The notes under the pieces: model-generated
What the model was told of the DNA's origin: nothing
Databases searched by the model: none
What the model saw: only the letters and a program-made list of their open reading frames with translations
Program-made: the position numbers and the translations under genes
Source: Albidovulum sp.
GTDB taxonomy: Bacteria; Pseudomonadota; Alphaproteobacteria; Rhodobacterales; Rhodobacteraceae
DNA length: 61,603 bases
Reading direction: 5' to 3'
Assembly: GCF_008933605.1 (NCBI RefSeq)
Contig: NZ_WBUS01000003.1
Coordinates: 1-61,603, forward strand
Shown: positions 37,666-46,468 of the stretch, one piece after another
Position numbering within the stretch: position 1 is the first letter of the stretch
Layout of the letters: every line of letters starts with the position of its first letter

Positions 37666-37908
37666 TCTTTTTTCCTTTTTTTCGTTGAAAGCCCGTGCGA
37701 ATCAACTTCTGGTTGTTAGCGTTGGTGCAACCTGAGGATGATCCTGCCGGATGAGGATCTTTGTTGACCAATGGTGAACGGTTGCGGGTGCGAATTCCGG
37801 CAAAGATGAGGCAGAAGCCCGAGTATCGTTTCACCATGGAGACTTGGGGGTTCAGTTCACCGGCCCGGGCATGGCAGGAGGATAAGTCAGGGGAGAATCA
37901 CTTCCGTC

Positions 37909-38781
37909 ATGAACGCCGGCCACGTCGTCATCATTCCGCATTTCAACGATTCCGCACGGCTCGGCCGCTGCCTCGACGCTTTACGGACGCAGGACCGGAC
38001 CGGCGTGGATGTCGTCGTCGTGGACAACGGCTCGACCGAGCCTCTGGACAAGGTGAAGGCCGCGAATCCGGATGTGCGCTTCGTGGTGGAACCCGGGAAG
38101 GGGGCAGCACTCGCCCGCAACCGGGGGGTGGCAGAAAGCCGCGCTGAGGCGATCATCTTCCTCGACGCCGACTGCGTTCCCGCGCCCGGCTGGCTCGCGG
38201 CGGCGTGTCGCGCCGCCGGCCGCGCCGACATCGTTGGCGGTGCCATCGACGTCTTTGACGAAACTCCGCCGCCGCGCTCCGGGGCGGAGGCGTTCGAAAC
38301 CGTGTTTGCCTTCAATTACAAGGATTACATCGAGCGGAAGGGGTTTTCCGTCACCGCCAATCTCGTCACCACCCGGAAAGTGTTCGAGGCCGTGGGACCG
38401 TTCACCAACGGCCTGTCCGAGGATGCCGAATGGTGCTTCAGGGCGCGCGATAAGGGATACCGCCTGGCGCTGGACGAGAGCATGCGTGTCGCCCATCCGA
38501 CGCGGTCGGACTGGCCCGCGCTCGTGCGGAAATGGCGGCGTATCGCACGCGAGATGTTCGCGCTGCACGGCCAGGCCCATCCCGGGCCGAAGGGGCGGCT
38601 GCTCTGGGCCGCCCGCGCCCTGGCCATGGCGGGAAGCTGGCTGCCGCATCTGCCGAGGCTCCTCTTCAGTTCGCGCCTGGACGGAGCGGGGGAGCGTCTG
38701 CGCGGCGCGGCGACCCTGATCCGGCTCCGGCTTCTCAGGAGCTGGTGGATGCTTCGCCAGGTTGCAGGCTCAGCCATCTGA
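37909..38781 (+). CDS. Glycosyltransferase family 2
   Basis: VVIIPHFNDSARLGRCLDALRTQDRTGVDVVVVDNGSTEPLDKV...VEPGKGAALARNRGVAESRAEAIIFLDADCVPAPGWL. Confidence 0.92.
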   Translation: MNAGHVVIIPHFNDSARLGRCLDALRTQDRTGVDVVVVDNGSTEPLDKVKAANPDVRFVVEPGKGAALARNRGVAESRAEAIIFLDADCVPAPGWLAAACRAAGRADIVGGAIDVFDETPPPRSGAEAFETVFAFNYKDYIERKGFSVTANLVTTRKVFEAVGPFTNGLSEDAEWCFRARDKGYRLALDESMRVAHPTRSDWPALVRKWRRIAREMFALHGQAHPGPKGRLLWAARALAMAGSWLPHLPRLLFSSRLDGAGERLRGAATLIRLRLLRSWWMLRQVAGSAI

Positions 38782-38797
38782 CGGGGCAAAGCAATGA

Positions 38798-38820
38798 CCC
38801 CGCCGGACGAACCGGCGGGG
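38798..38820. terminator. Bidirectional terminator-like hairpin
   Basis: CCCCGCCGG ACGAA CCGGCGGGG between convergent genes. Confidence 0.6.
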
Positions 38821-38846
38821 CCGCGGATCGCGCAACCTGCGCGGGA

Positions 38847-40622
38847 TCAGAAGTTCTCGTAGGCCCCGGCGTCCGGCGCCTTGCCCTTCGGCCGCGCCGC
38901 GCCGACGATGTCGTCCTTCGGAGCGAGTGCGGCCGCGCCAGCGTCCACGCCCTTCGACCCGGACCGAAGGTTGAAATCCTGCTGACTCAGTCCGGCGAAT
39001 TCCGCCGAGGCACTGGTGACGACCACGTTGTTGGCCGCGACGATGCCTTTGGTTGGGTCCGCCTTCACCTTCATCGACGTGGTCATGTTGTTGGCCACGG
39101 TCATGTTCAGCGATGGCCGGCCGTCGCGGTTTCCCGAAACCCGGATCCAGGGATAGACACCCGCCGTTCCGAAGGCGTGGATCACCGTGTTGTTGACGAT
39201 CTGGCTGTTCTGGCCGCCGGCGATCGTGATGCCGTGGTAGGCAGTCGTCGAGACCACGTTGTTGCGGATCACGAAGTTGTCGTATACGCCGGCAAACAGG
39301 CTGATGCCTTGCAGCTTGCAGGCGATCGGGCTGCGGGTTCCCACGAATTCGAAGATCTTGTTGTCCTCGATGATGAGGTTCCGCAGCGTTCCGGTGCCCA
39401 CCTTGCCCGTGGGGCCGTTCGTCCAGGCCTGGAACGCGTCGGTATGGCTCGCGTTCACCTGGTGACAGTTCTGCACCTTGTTGCCGCGCACGACGGAGTT
39501 GTCGCCCAATGCCCGCATCCCGTCGCCAGAGAAGCCGTCGACGATGTTCGCTTCCAGAAGGGCGTTCTTGCCCAGCATGATGATGCCGTTGAAGATTCCC
39601 GTGACCCGGCTGCGAGCCACCGTGATGTTGGGCCCGTCGACCTGGAAACCGGTGCGCTGGTAGTTGTTCCAGTCGGTCGCCGTCCAGCTCGAATAGTTGC
39701 CGGCCGTCGCGATGCCGCGCACGTCGAGGCCGGTGAAGGCGATGTTGCTGGCACTCGAGTAGGTGCGGACGAGCGCGCCGTTGCCGGCGTTCGACGATCT
39801 CGGCCAGACCTTGAGCCCCTGGATGTGGACGTTCGACGAGTTCATGACCAGCACCGAGTCGGCGTGGGCCACCGCGCCGGCAGCCGGAGCGATCGTCACG
39901 GTCGAGGTGAACTTCTTGTCCCGCACCAGGATCTGGCCGTGATAGCCGTCAAGCAGGAAGATCCGGTCCCCGCCGGTGACCTTGCCAGACGACATCAGGG
40001 AACCGAAGTTCTTCCAGATCTGGGCGCCGGGGGGCACGGCCGCGCCGGTCGTGGTCGCCGGGGCGACCAGGGTCGTCGTGGGCGCCGTGGTCGTCGGCGC
40101 CGTGGTCGTGGTTGTGGTCGTCGTGGGTGACGTGGTCACGGGCGAAGTCGTTGTCCCGGTGGTATCGGCGGATGTATCGGTCGATGCCGTCGCGGATTCC
40201 CCGAATGTCGCGGACTCCGCCGTCGTCCCCTCCGAGCCGATGTCGTCCCCGCCTTCGCTCAGGCCCGCGTCGCCCGAAGAGGCCACCTCGGCATTGCCAT
40301 CGCTCCCGCTCATCTCGGGGGCCGCGGGCACCGCCTCGCCATCGGATGTACCAACTTCGGGCAACGTCTCCTCGGAGCCCTTCTCCTTCCGGGCCTTGAC
40401 CCACTTGCCGATCCGCTCCGATTGCTTGGCAAGGACCTGGACCGGCGGAACGACGGCGGCAGGTGTGCCGTCCCCGCTTGACTGGAGCGAGATGACGGCG
40501 AGCGGCGTCCCCGAGACCGCACCGGGCGTGATCGCCTGGACGAAGTAATCGGCTGCAAGCGCCTGCGATCCTGCGAGCGCAGTACTCATCCCCAACAACG
40601 CGAGTGAGCGCGCAAGTTTCAT
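38847..40622 (-). CDS. Secreted right-handed parallel beta-helix protein with Asp/Glu/Ser then Thr-rich linker
   Basis: Signal peptide MKLARSLALLGMSTALAGSQALA; linker ...TTGTTTSPVTTSPTTTTTTTTAPTTTAPTTTLVAPATT...; repeated beta-helix rungs (NSSNVHIQGLKVWP, ASNIAFTGLDVRG, NALLEANIVDGFSGDGMRALGDNSVVRGNKV). Confidence 0.85.
   Translation of the reverse strand: MKLARSLALLGMSTALAGSQALAADYFVQAITPGAVSGTPLAVISLQSSGDGTPAAVVPPVQVLAKQSERIGKWVKARKEKGSEETLPEVGTSDGEAVPAAPEMSGSDGNAEVASSGDAGLSEGGDDIGSEGTTAESATFGESATASTDTSADTTGTTTSPVTTSPTTTTTTTTAPTTTAPTTTLVAPATTTGAAVPPGAQIWKNFGSLMSSGKVTGGDRIFLLDGYHGQILVRDKKFTSTVTIAPAAGAVAHADSVLVMNSSNVHIQGLKVWPRSSNAGNGALVRTYSSASNIAFTGLDVRGIATAGNYSSWTATDWNNYQRTGFQVDGPNITVARSRVTGIFNGIIMLGKNALLEANIVDGFSGDGMRALGDNSVVRGNKVQNCHQVNASHTDAFQAWTNGPTGKVGTGTLRNLIIEDNKIFEFVGTRSPIACKLQGISLFAGVYDNFVIRNNVVSTTAYHGITIAGGQNSQIVNNTVIHAFGTAGVYPWIRVSGNRDGRPSLNMTVANNMTTSMKVKADPTKGIVAANNVVVTSASAEFAGLSQQDFNLRSGSKGVDAGAAALAPKDDIVGAARPKGKAPDAGAYENF
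40081..40110 (-). repeat. 15-bp tandem duplication in Thr/Pro linker
   Basis: GGCGCCGTGGTCGTC / GGCGCCGTGGTCGTG, encoding APTTT repeats on the minus strand. Confidence 0.6.
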
Positions 40623-40996
40623 TAGCCTGTTCCCTTGATCGAGAGTGTGTCGATGCATTCAACAATGCGGGACAACGTGGCGAAGATGCGGCGCAAATCG
40701 CGTCGTCCTGTGTCAAAGGTCCTGAATTGGCGGGTTTCCGTTAAGTAAGTTTTGACCAAAACGGCGCGAATCCGCCGAAATCGGAATCATCGGGGCGGCA
40801 AGGTGAAACAGTACTCACCGTACGGTTGCGTGCAGCGTTCTTAACCAGGCCAATCTCATTGTTGCCAAGTCGGAAGGTGGCCGCATCGGCCACTTTTCCG
40901 CCTTGGCGACAGAGACCATGCCTCCGGACGGCCGGGAAGGGAGCGGTCCTGCCCGGCTCCCGCCACTCGGGGCAGATGGTCGTACAGGAGACAGAG

Positions 40997-41257
40997 ATGG
41001 ACAAGTTTTCCGACTATCCCACGAGCCTGACGGCGCCGGCGCGCGATGCCGCCGCGATCGTTCCCAGCGACGCGGCCGATCTCGCGGTCCTGCCGCGTGC
41101 GCTTTTCATCGGTCAGACCGGCGACGTCGCGGCGCGTCTGGCCGGCGGCCAGACGGTCCTTTTCCGGAACGTTCAGGCTGGCAGCGTCCTGCCCGTGCGC
41201 GTTGCGCGACTGAACGCGACCGGCACGACGGCGACCGATATCGTCGCGCTCTGGTAA
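40997..41257 (+). CDS. Spike base protein, RCAP_rcc01079-like (GhsA-like)
   Basis: 86 aa MDKFSDYPTSLTAPARDAAAIVPSDAADLAVLPRALFIGQTGDVAARLAGGQTVLFRNVQAGSVLPVRVARLNATGTTATDIVALW matches my recollection of the RcGTA/phage spike-base family pattern. Confidence 0.75.
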   Translation: MDKFSDYPTSLTAPARDAAAIVPSDAADLAVLPRALFIGQTGDVAARLAGGQTVLFRNVQAGSVLPVRVARLNATGTTATDIVALW

Positions 41258-41288
41258 ATCGGCGCCGGGCCGTTGCGAGAAACCCAAG

Positions 41289-41311
41289 ACAGGGGCCCGT
41301 CGGGCCCCTGT
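41289..41311. terminator. Bidirectional terminator between the convergent spike-like genes
   Basis: ACAGGGGCCC GTC GGGCCCCTGT, a perfect 10-bp stem. Confidence 0.75.
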
Positions 41312-41330
41312 TGCGTTTCATGCACTCTCT

Positions 41331-43574
41331 TCACGTCGCGTTCGCGCCGAGTTTCCAGGGGTCCGCATTGGCAAGCGATGCCGGCCCCGCGATGCTCTTG
41401 TAGGGCATCGTCGCGGGCGCGTCGCCAGAACCGGTCGCGGCGAACCAGGCGCGCAGTGTTTCCGCGGTGCCGACGAATTGCAAGGTCGCGTTGTTGCGCG
41501 CGAGGAAACCGATGGCCCGGTTGCTGGCGAAGAAACCCGTTCCGGCGACGGAGAAGGGCAGCGTCGCGATGAGCACACCGTTAAGTTGCACCCGGCAGAC
41601 CTGTGCGGCGTGATCGGCGGAGCAGACAAGGTCGTACCAGATGCCGCCACCCAGCCCGGCGGAGACGAGCGCATTGTTGAGTACTTTGACCGCCGCGCTG
41701 TCGCGGATGTTCACTCTCAGGCTGCCGTTGTTGAGCACCTCGACATCGAAGCTCCCGCCCGACTGCGCGAACAGGATGTAGCTGCCCGTCGGCGGCAACG
41801 CTGCGAGACGGAAGCGGGCGGAGAATGTGATCTGCGTCGTGCCTGCGGGCACGTTCGCCGGGTCGAGGAAATAGGGGCCGGTCGACGTGGCCGCAAAAGG
41901 CTGCGCGGCGGCGGGCAGCGTGTTGGTGAGCGCGGCGGCGGACGGAAGGGGCGTCACCGGGATGCCATCCACCCCAGCCGCGCCGATAGTGACGATGGGC
42001 AGGTTCTTCCAGATGGCCGCAAGATAATCCTCGGGGAACGCGATCATTCCCGTTGCGCCACCCTCGCCGTACTGGATCGAGTCGGCATAGATGAAGGCGC
42101 CGGCATTGGGGAAGATCCGCACCCGACCGGCGACAATCTGGGTATTGCGTGCCGGCGCGCCGTTGACCTGGAAGCCGATGACCTCCGTCCAGTGCGGCTG
42201 ACCGGAGCCGAGCGCCGGTTCCCCGCGCGCGCGCCGCGTGGTCGTGACCGGCCCGGCGGACGACCACACCTCCACCCAGGCGCCCGTCGGCTCCCAGAGC
42301 GACTGGTCGAAGGCCGGTACGGCCCAGGTCGAAAGCCCGGCCGAGCGCAGGATCGCGTGCGCCGTCAACCGGGCCCATGCTTGAATCCCGTCGGGCGTGT
42401 TTCCGGCCGGGTGCGAGAAGTCGGTCCACCCGCCGGCGCCGTCGTCAAAGCCGTTGACGTAGGTGACGGGCTCCACCGCAGCAGGCAGGAACATGGTCGC
42501 CGCCGGCAGCGCCAGCATCGCCCGCCAGCTCTGCCGCGCGGCCTGCTTGTTGGCGAGGTTGCTCTGCACCGCGCCGCCCAGCAGATGCGTGGCATCCTGC
42601 ATCTCGGCATCGATGTCGAAGCGATGCGGGCCATAGGGCACCCAGCGCGTCCGCGTGTAGTCGTAGAGCTCTCCGAACCAGTGATCGGCATGATAGCTCA
42701 GTCCCGCACCGTAGCTGATCGTCGCCGGGAACGTGACCGTTGCGCCCGCGATGGTCTTGCCCGAGAAGAGCGGGAACATCGCCTCGCCATAGGCCGAGCC
42801 GAGGCTCCCGGGGGCGGCGAACCAGGACATGGCGGCAAGGCCGACGTGCTGGCCATCGGCGGTGGCGAAGTCATGCAGCGCCTTGTCGGCGGCCCAGGAC
42901 CGGCCTGGATTGGTGTCGTCCACCAGTTCGCGGGGATCGGTGCCGGGTACCGTATGGAAGATCACGGCGAATTTCTCGCCCGGCCGCTCCGCGATCAGTG
43001 TCGCCGCGAGCGCCGCCGCGCCGGCAGCCAGCGGCGCGGCATTCGTCACGAAGTGCCGCAGCGGCGTCGCGGCCGCGCCATGGAGGATCTGGACTGCCTC
43101 GGGGTCGTCGACCGCGGGCGGCGTGGTGGTGTTGTGGAAGGCGGAGATGATGCGGTCCGGCTCCGACTGGCCCCAGATGGCGATCACGTGCCCCACCCCG
43201 AAACGATGCGCACCCTGCGCCGCCACGGAGGGTTGCGCCTTGAGCCGGGCTTCGGGCCGAAACCACGAGGCACTGCGGGGCACCGTGATCGTGCCCGACC
43301 AGACGCCGCTCGGGTCGGCCGTGGCGAGATCCGCCCAGGCCGTGGTGGTCGCGCCGCCGTCGTCGAGCGACACCGCCCGCGCCTGCACCACCTCGCCCGC
43401 CGTGGAGGTGCCCGATAGCGGGATGTCGGCCTCGGCAAGCCCGACGCCCGCCCCGCTGTCGAAGACCACCCGGTCGGCGCTGAAGCCCGTGAGCGTGACC
43501 GAGCCGAGGTTCGGCGCCGGGGGCGAATCGCCAACTCGTCTCTGGTCGATAGTGAGGGCGGAAAGCGTGATCAT
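41331..43574 (-). CDS. Large spike/fibre-like protein with LamG/lectin-like C-terminus (possible GTA head-spike fibre or surface adhesin)
   Basis: 747 aa, no signal peptide; N-terminal beta-rich (GSVTLTGFSADRVVFDSGAGVGLAEADIPLSGTS), SGNH-like IWGQSEPDR, C-terminal FSARFRLAALPPTGSYILFAQSGGSFDVEVLNNGSLRVNIRD...WYDLVCSADHAAQVCRVQLNGV (LamG-like). Confidence 0.5.
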   Translation of the reverse strand: MITLSALTIDQRRVGDSPPAPNLGSVTLTGFSADRVVFDSGAGVGLAEADIPLSGTSTAGEVVQARAVSLDDGGATTTAWADLATADPSGVWSGTITVPRSASWFRPEARLKAQPSVAAQGAHRFGVGHVIAIWGQSEPDRIISAFHNTTTPPAVDDPEAVQILHGAAATPLRHFVTNAAPLAAGAAALAATLIAERPGEKFAVIFHTVPGTDPRELVDDTNPGRSWAADKALHDFATADGQHVGLAAMSWFAAPGSLGSAYGEAMFPLFSGKTIAGATVTFPATISYGAGLSYHADHWFGELYDYTRTRWVPYGPHRFDIDAEMQDATHLLGGAVQSNLANKQAARQSWRAMLALPAATMFLPAAVEPVTYVNGFDDGAGGWTDFSHPAGNTPDGIQAWARLTAHAILRSAGLSTWAVPAFDQSLWEPTGAWVEVWSSAGPVTTTRRARGEPALGSGQPHWTEVIGFQVNGAPARNTQIVAGRVRIFPNAGAFIYADSIQYGEGGATGMIAFPEDYLAAIWKNLPIVTIGAAGVDGIPVTPLPSAAALTNTLPAAAQPFAATSTGPYFLDPANVPAGTTQITFSARFRLAALPPTGSYILFAQSGGSFDVEVLNNGSLRVNIRDSAAVKVLNNALVSAGLGGGIWYDLVCSADHAAQVCRVQLNGVLIATLPFSVAGTGFFASNRAIGFLARNNATLQFVGTAETLRAWFAATGSGDAPATMPYKSIAGPASLANADPWKLGANAT

Positions 43575-43800
43575 GGTCTTGTTCCCGTCTTGCGGGACGG
43601 CGCCACCCCCACGCCGGTCGGCATCGGTCCGGGCCGCGCTCGTCCGGTGGCGTCTGAGCCGCCACGGGACTGGTGGCCCGTGCCAGAGCGGCGCGGGGGC
43701 CCGTCCACGTCCGTGCCGGCAGGTTGCCCCGAGGGGATATCATTCTCCGCCGGGGCGTTGCCGTGCAGCGGGTCGCATCGCGCGGGCACGAAGGCGGAAA

Positions 43801-44502
43801 TTAAGGTGGGCAGTCCCGCCCGAAGATCCGCGCGACGGTGTCGGCCAGCGGTCGCGAGTAGAGCCGGGCCTCGAGCGCCGGATCCGGGTGGAGCCCGTCC
43901 GCGAGACCGTCGCGCCCCGGATCGCCGTTACGCCAACGCGCGGTGCCATCGAAGAGGCTCACGCCCTCCTCGGCGGCGAGCTGCACGTATAGATCGCCAT
44001 AGGCCATGAGCTTCGGCCGCTTCAGCCGTTGAAGTCCGGTGACCGGGTTCGTCGTCAGAAGCACGACGGCGATCCCCGCGTGGCGCGCCCTGAGCGCGTG
44101 GATGATCTCCCGATGGTTCTGCAGGCTCGCCGCCTGCGCGACCCCGTCGATCATGTCCGCGTCGTTGATGGCGAATTCTATGAGCGCGAGATGGATGGGC
44201 CCTGCTCCCTCGGATCCGAGCATCGCCAGCCCTTCGGCGGAATTCGCGCCCGGCCGTGCCCGAACGATCACGCTGGCCGCGCCGAAGCCGCATCCGGCAA
44301 GCCTGGCCTCGAGCTCCGCCGGCCAGAGCGCACGCGCCGTCAGGCTGGTGCCGAAGGCGACACCGGCAATATGCTCGGGCGCGGGACCTGTCGCCCGCAC
44401 GATCCGGTCGCGCGGCGCCTCGGGCCCCGGCGCCTGCCGAAACACTACCGCCGCCGCAAGGAGCGTGAGGAGGAGACCGGTCAGGACGGCCGCACGGGCC
44501 AT
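43801..44502 (-). CDS. SGNH/GDSL hydrolase family protein
   Basis: GVAFGTSLTARALWPAELEARLAGCGFGAASVIVRARPGANSAEG...LIEFAINDADMIDGV...DGLADGLHPDPALEARL (GxS block I, ND block, DGxHP block V). Confidence 0.8.
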   Translation of the reverse strand: MARAAVLTGLLLTLLAAAVVFRQAPGPEAPRDRIVRATGPAPEHIAGVAFGTSLTARALWPAELEARLAGCGFGAASVIVRARPGANSAEGLAMLGSEGAGPIHLALIEFAINDADMIDGVAQAASLQNHREIIHALRARHAGIAVVLLTTNPVTGLQRLKRPKLMAYGDLYVQLAAEEGVSLFDGTARWRNGDPGRDGLADGLHPDPALEARLYSRPLADTVARIFGRDCPP

Positions 44503-44506
44503 CGGC

Positions 44507-45016
44507 TCACGTCAGCCCCTGTTCGGCCAGCGCGCTCTCGGTGGCGTCCGCGGTCAGGAATCGCCCGTAGGGGCCGACCTCGATCCCCGACCGGATCACC
44601 TTTGCCGGGTTGCCCGCGACGATCGACCGGGGCGGCACGGACTTCGTCACCACCGACCCCGCGCCCACCACGCAGTTGTCGCCGATCTCCACACCTGGAA
44701 GGATGAGGCTGCATCCGCCGATGAAGCAGTTGGCCCCGATTCGCGTGTGAAGGTAGAGCCCGCGCGTACGGTCGTGGGTCAGGATGCGGGTGTCGAAGGC
44801 GATGTAGCTCATCGGTCCGATGTGGATGCCGATCGGGAAGGTCCGGTCGAATTTCGCCGACAGCGAGAACTGCGCGGTGGGATGGATGTCCATGCCCCAG
44901 GCGCGGCGATACCAGAGCCGCTTCGCGTCGACGATGAGGTTGCGCAGGCCGGAAAGCCTGTTCAGCCCGCGCCGCCGCGCCTTCTTCATCGGCTGTCCGC
45001 CCCCCGAATTGTCCAT
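44507..45016 (-). CDS. Hexapeptide acyltransferase (WcaF-like)
   Basis: MDIHPTAQFSLSAKFDRTFPIGIHIGPMSYIAFDTRILTHDRTRG...IGANCFIGGCSLILPGVEIGDNCVVGAGSVVTKSVPPRSIVAGNPAKVIR. Confidence 0.9.
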   Translation of the reverse strand: MDNSGGGQPMKKARRRGLNRLSGLRNLIVDAKRLWYRRAWGMDIHPTAQFSLSAKFDRTFPIGIHIGPMSYIAFDTRILTHDRTRGLYLHTRIGANCFIGGCSLILPGVEIGDNCVVGAGSVVTKSVPPRSIVAGNPAKVIRSGIEVGPYGRFLTADATESALAEQGLT

Positions 45017-45271
45017 CCTGTCATCCTTCCCGCCTTGCTCCTCGGCGCGAGCATATCGGGGCCGTCCCCGCTCCAGAAGAGGGCGCGGCGGTCGCCGCAT
45101 GCGTGAAGCGCGATGGCCGGCCATCCTGTCGCCATTTCGGCAACATTCGGCGCCTGCGGATCGCATCAACGCTTGTGCAGGCGGTGCATGGCCTCGGACC
45201 GGCAAACGCACTTTGCAAGCGTCTCCTTCAGGCGTAAGGCTCTAGCGTGTTCTCCCGAAGGTTGCCTGCCC

Positions 45272-46468
45272 GTGTCCGTCACTGCCCCGCGCCAGTTCGT
45301 CCTGCCGGAAAAGCCGAAGGCGCCTCCCTCGGTCCGGGTTGTCCCCGCGAGGCCGATTCGCGCGCTCATGAGCAACCCTTGCGAGACAGTGGGCGTGGGC
45401 CGCACCTGCCGGTCGATCCTCGCCGCCTCGATCGCCGCCGGCTACCGCGCCGATCTCGTCACCGCCCGCTTCGACGGCGAGGTCCCGCCGGGTCTTGTCG
45501 TGCGCGACGGTCGGCCGCGCTTCGTCCGGCACCTGCCCTTCGGCCGTCGGATCGCGGACGGGCTGTTGCACCGCCGCTATCTCGAAACCGTCGGCGAAGG
45601 CGACATCGCCTATCTCTGGCCTTCGGTGCCGGTCTCCGTCTACGAACGGCTCGCTCGGCGCGGTGTGACCATCGTCACCGAATCCGTCAACACCCGGATG
45701 GCGGTGGCCAAGCCGCTTCTGGATGCCGCCTACGACGCCCTCGGCCTGCCGCCCGCCCATGGCATCACCGACCTCAGGATCGCGATCCAGAACCTCCGCC
45801 AGATCCTCTGCAGCGCGATCTTCGCCCCCAGCCCGGCGGCCGAGCACGCCTTCGCGGGCACACCCGTCGCCAGCCGCGTCATCCCGACAAGCTACGGCAC
45901 CTGGGTGCCGGCCACCCTGCCGGACCGTCCCGTGCGCGTCCCGGGCGCCCCCGTGACCTTCGTCTTCGTGGGCTCGGTCTGTGTCCGCAAGGGTGCACAT
46001 CTCCTGCTCGAAGCCTGGCGCCGTCCGCCCCCGGGAGCACGTCTGAGGCTTCTTGGCGCGGTGGAGCCTGCGATCCGCAGCTGCTTCGCCGACGTGCTCG
46101 ATGGCGAGACCGTTTCGGCCGTGGGCTTCAGCAATGACGTCGCCCAAGAACTTCTGCGGGCCGACGTGGCGGTCCTGCCCTCGCTGGAGGAAGGCGACCC
46201 GATCTCGACCTACGAGGCAGCGGCCCATGGCCTGCCCGTCCTCGCCTCTGCGGCCGGGGCGGGACGGATCGGGGCCGAGACTGGCGCCCTCGAGATCGTC
46301 GATCCGTCCGACATCGCGGCCTTCCGCGATCGACTTGCGGCCTATGCCGCCGACGAAGACCTGCGGCGCGCGCGCGGCGCCGTCGCCCGCGTTGCGGCGC
46401 TCGGCTACGACTGGTCGCGCGTCGGCCCGGACCGGTTCGACAAGCTCTTCGCCTTCCTCGGCCGGTGA
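45272..46468 (+). CDS. Glycosyltransferase family 4
   Basis: [32 protein letters not shown]...[39 protein letters not shown]...[34 protein letters not shown]. Start codon uncertain. Confidence 0.88.
   Translation: MSVTAPRQFVLPEKPKAPPSVRVVPARPIRALMSNPCETVGVGRTCRSILAASIAAGYRADLVTARFDGEVPPGLVVRDGRPRFVRHLPFGRRIADGLLHRRYLETVGEGDIAYLWPSVPVSVYERLARRGVTIVTESVNTRMAVAKPLLDAAYDALGLPPAHGITDLRIAIQNLRQILCSAIFAPSPAAEHAFAGTPVASRVIPTSYGTWVPATLPDRPVRVPGAPVTFVFVGSVCVRKGAHLLLEAWRRPPPGARLRLLGAVEPAIRSCFADVLDGETVSAVGFSNDVAQELLRADVAVLPSLEEGDPISTYEAAAHGLPVLASAAGAGRIGAETGALEIVDPSDIAAFRDRLAAYAADEDLRRARGAVARVAALGYDWSRVGPDRFDKLFAFLGR

Noticed and set aside
40997-43574. Prophage or complete GTA cluster
   Set aside because: No terminase, portal, capsid, tail or integrase genes anywhere in the window.
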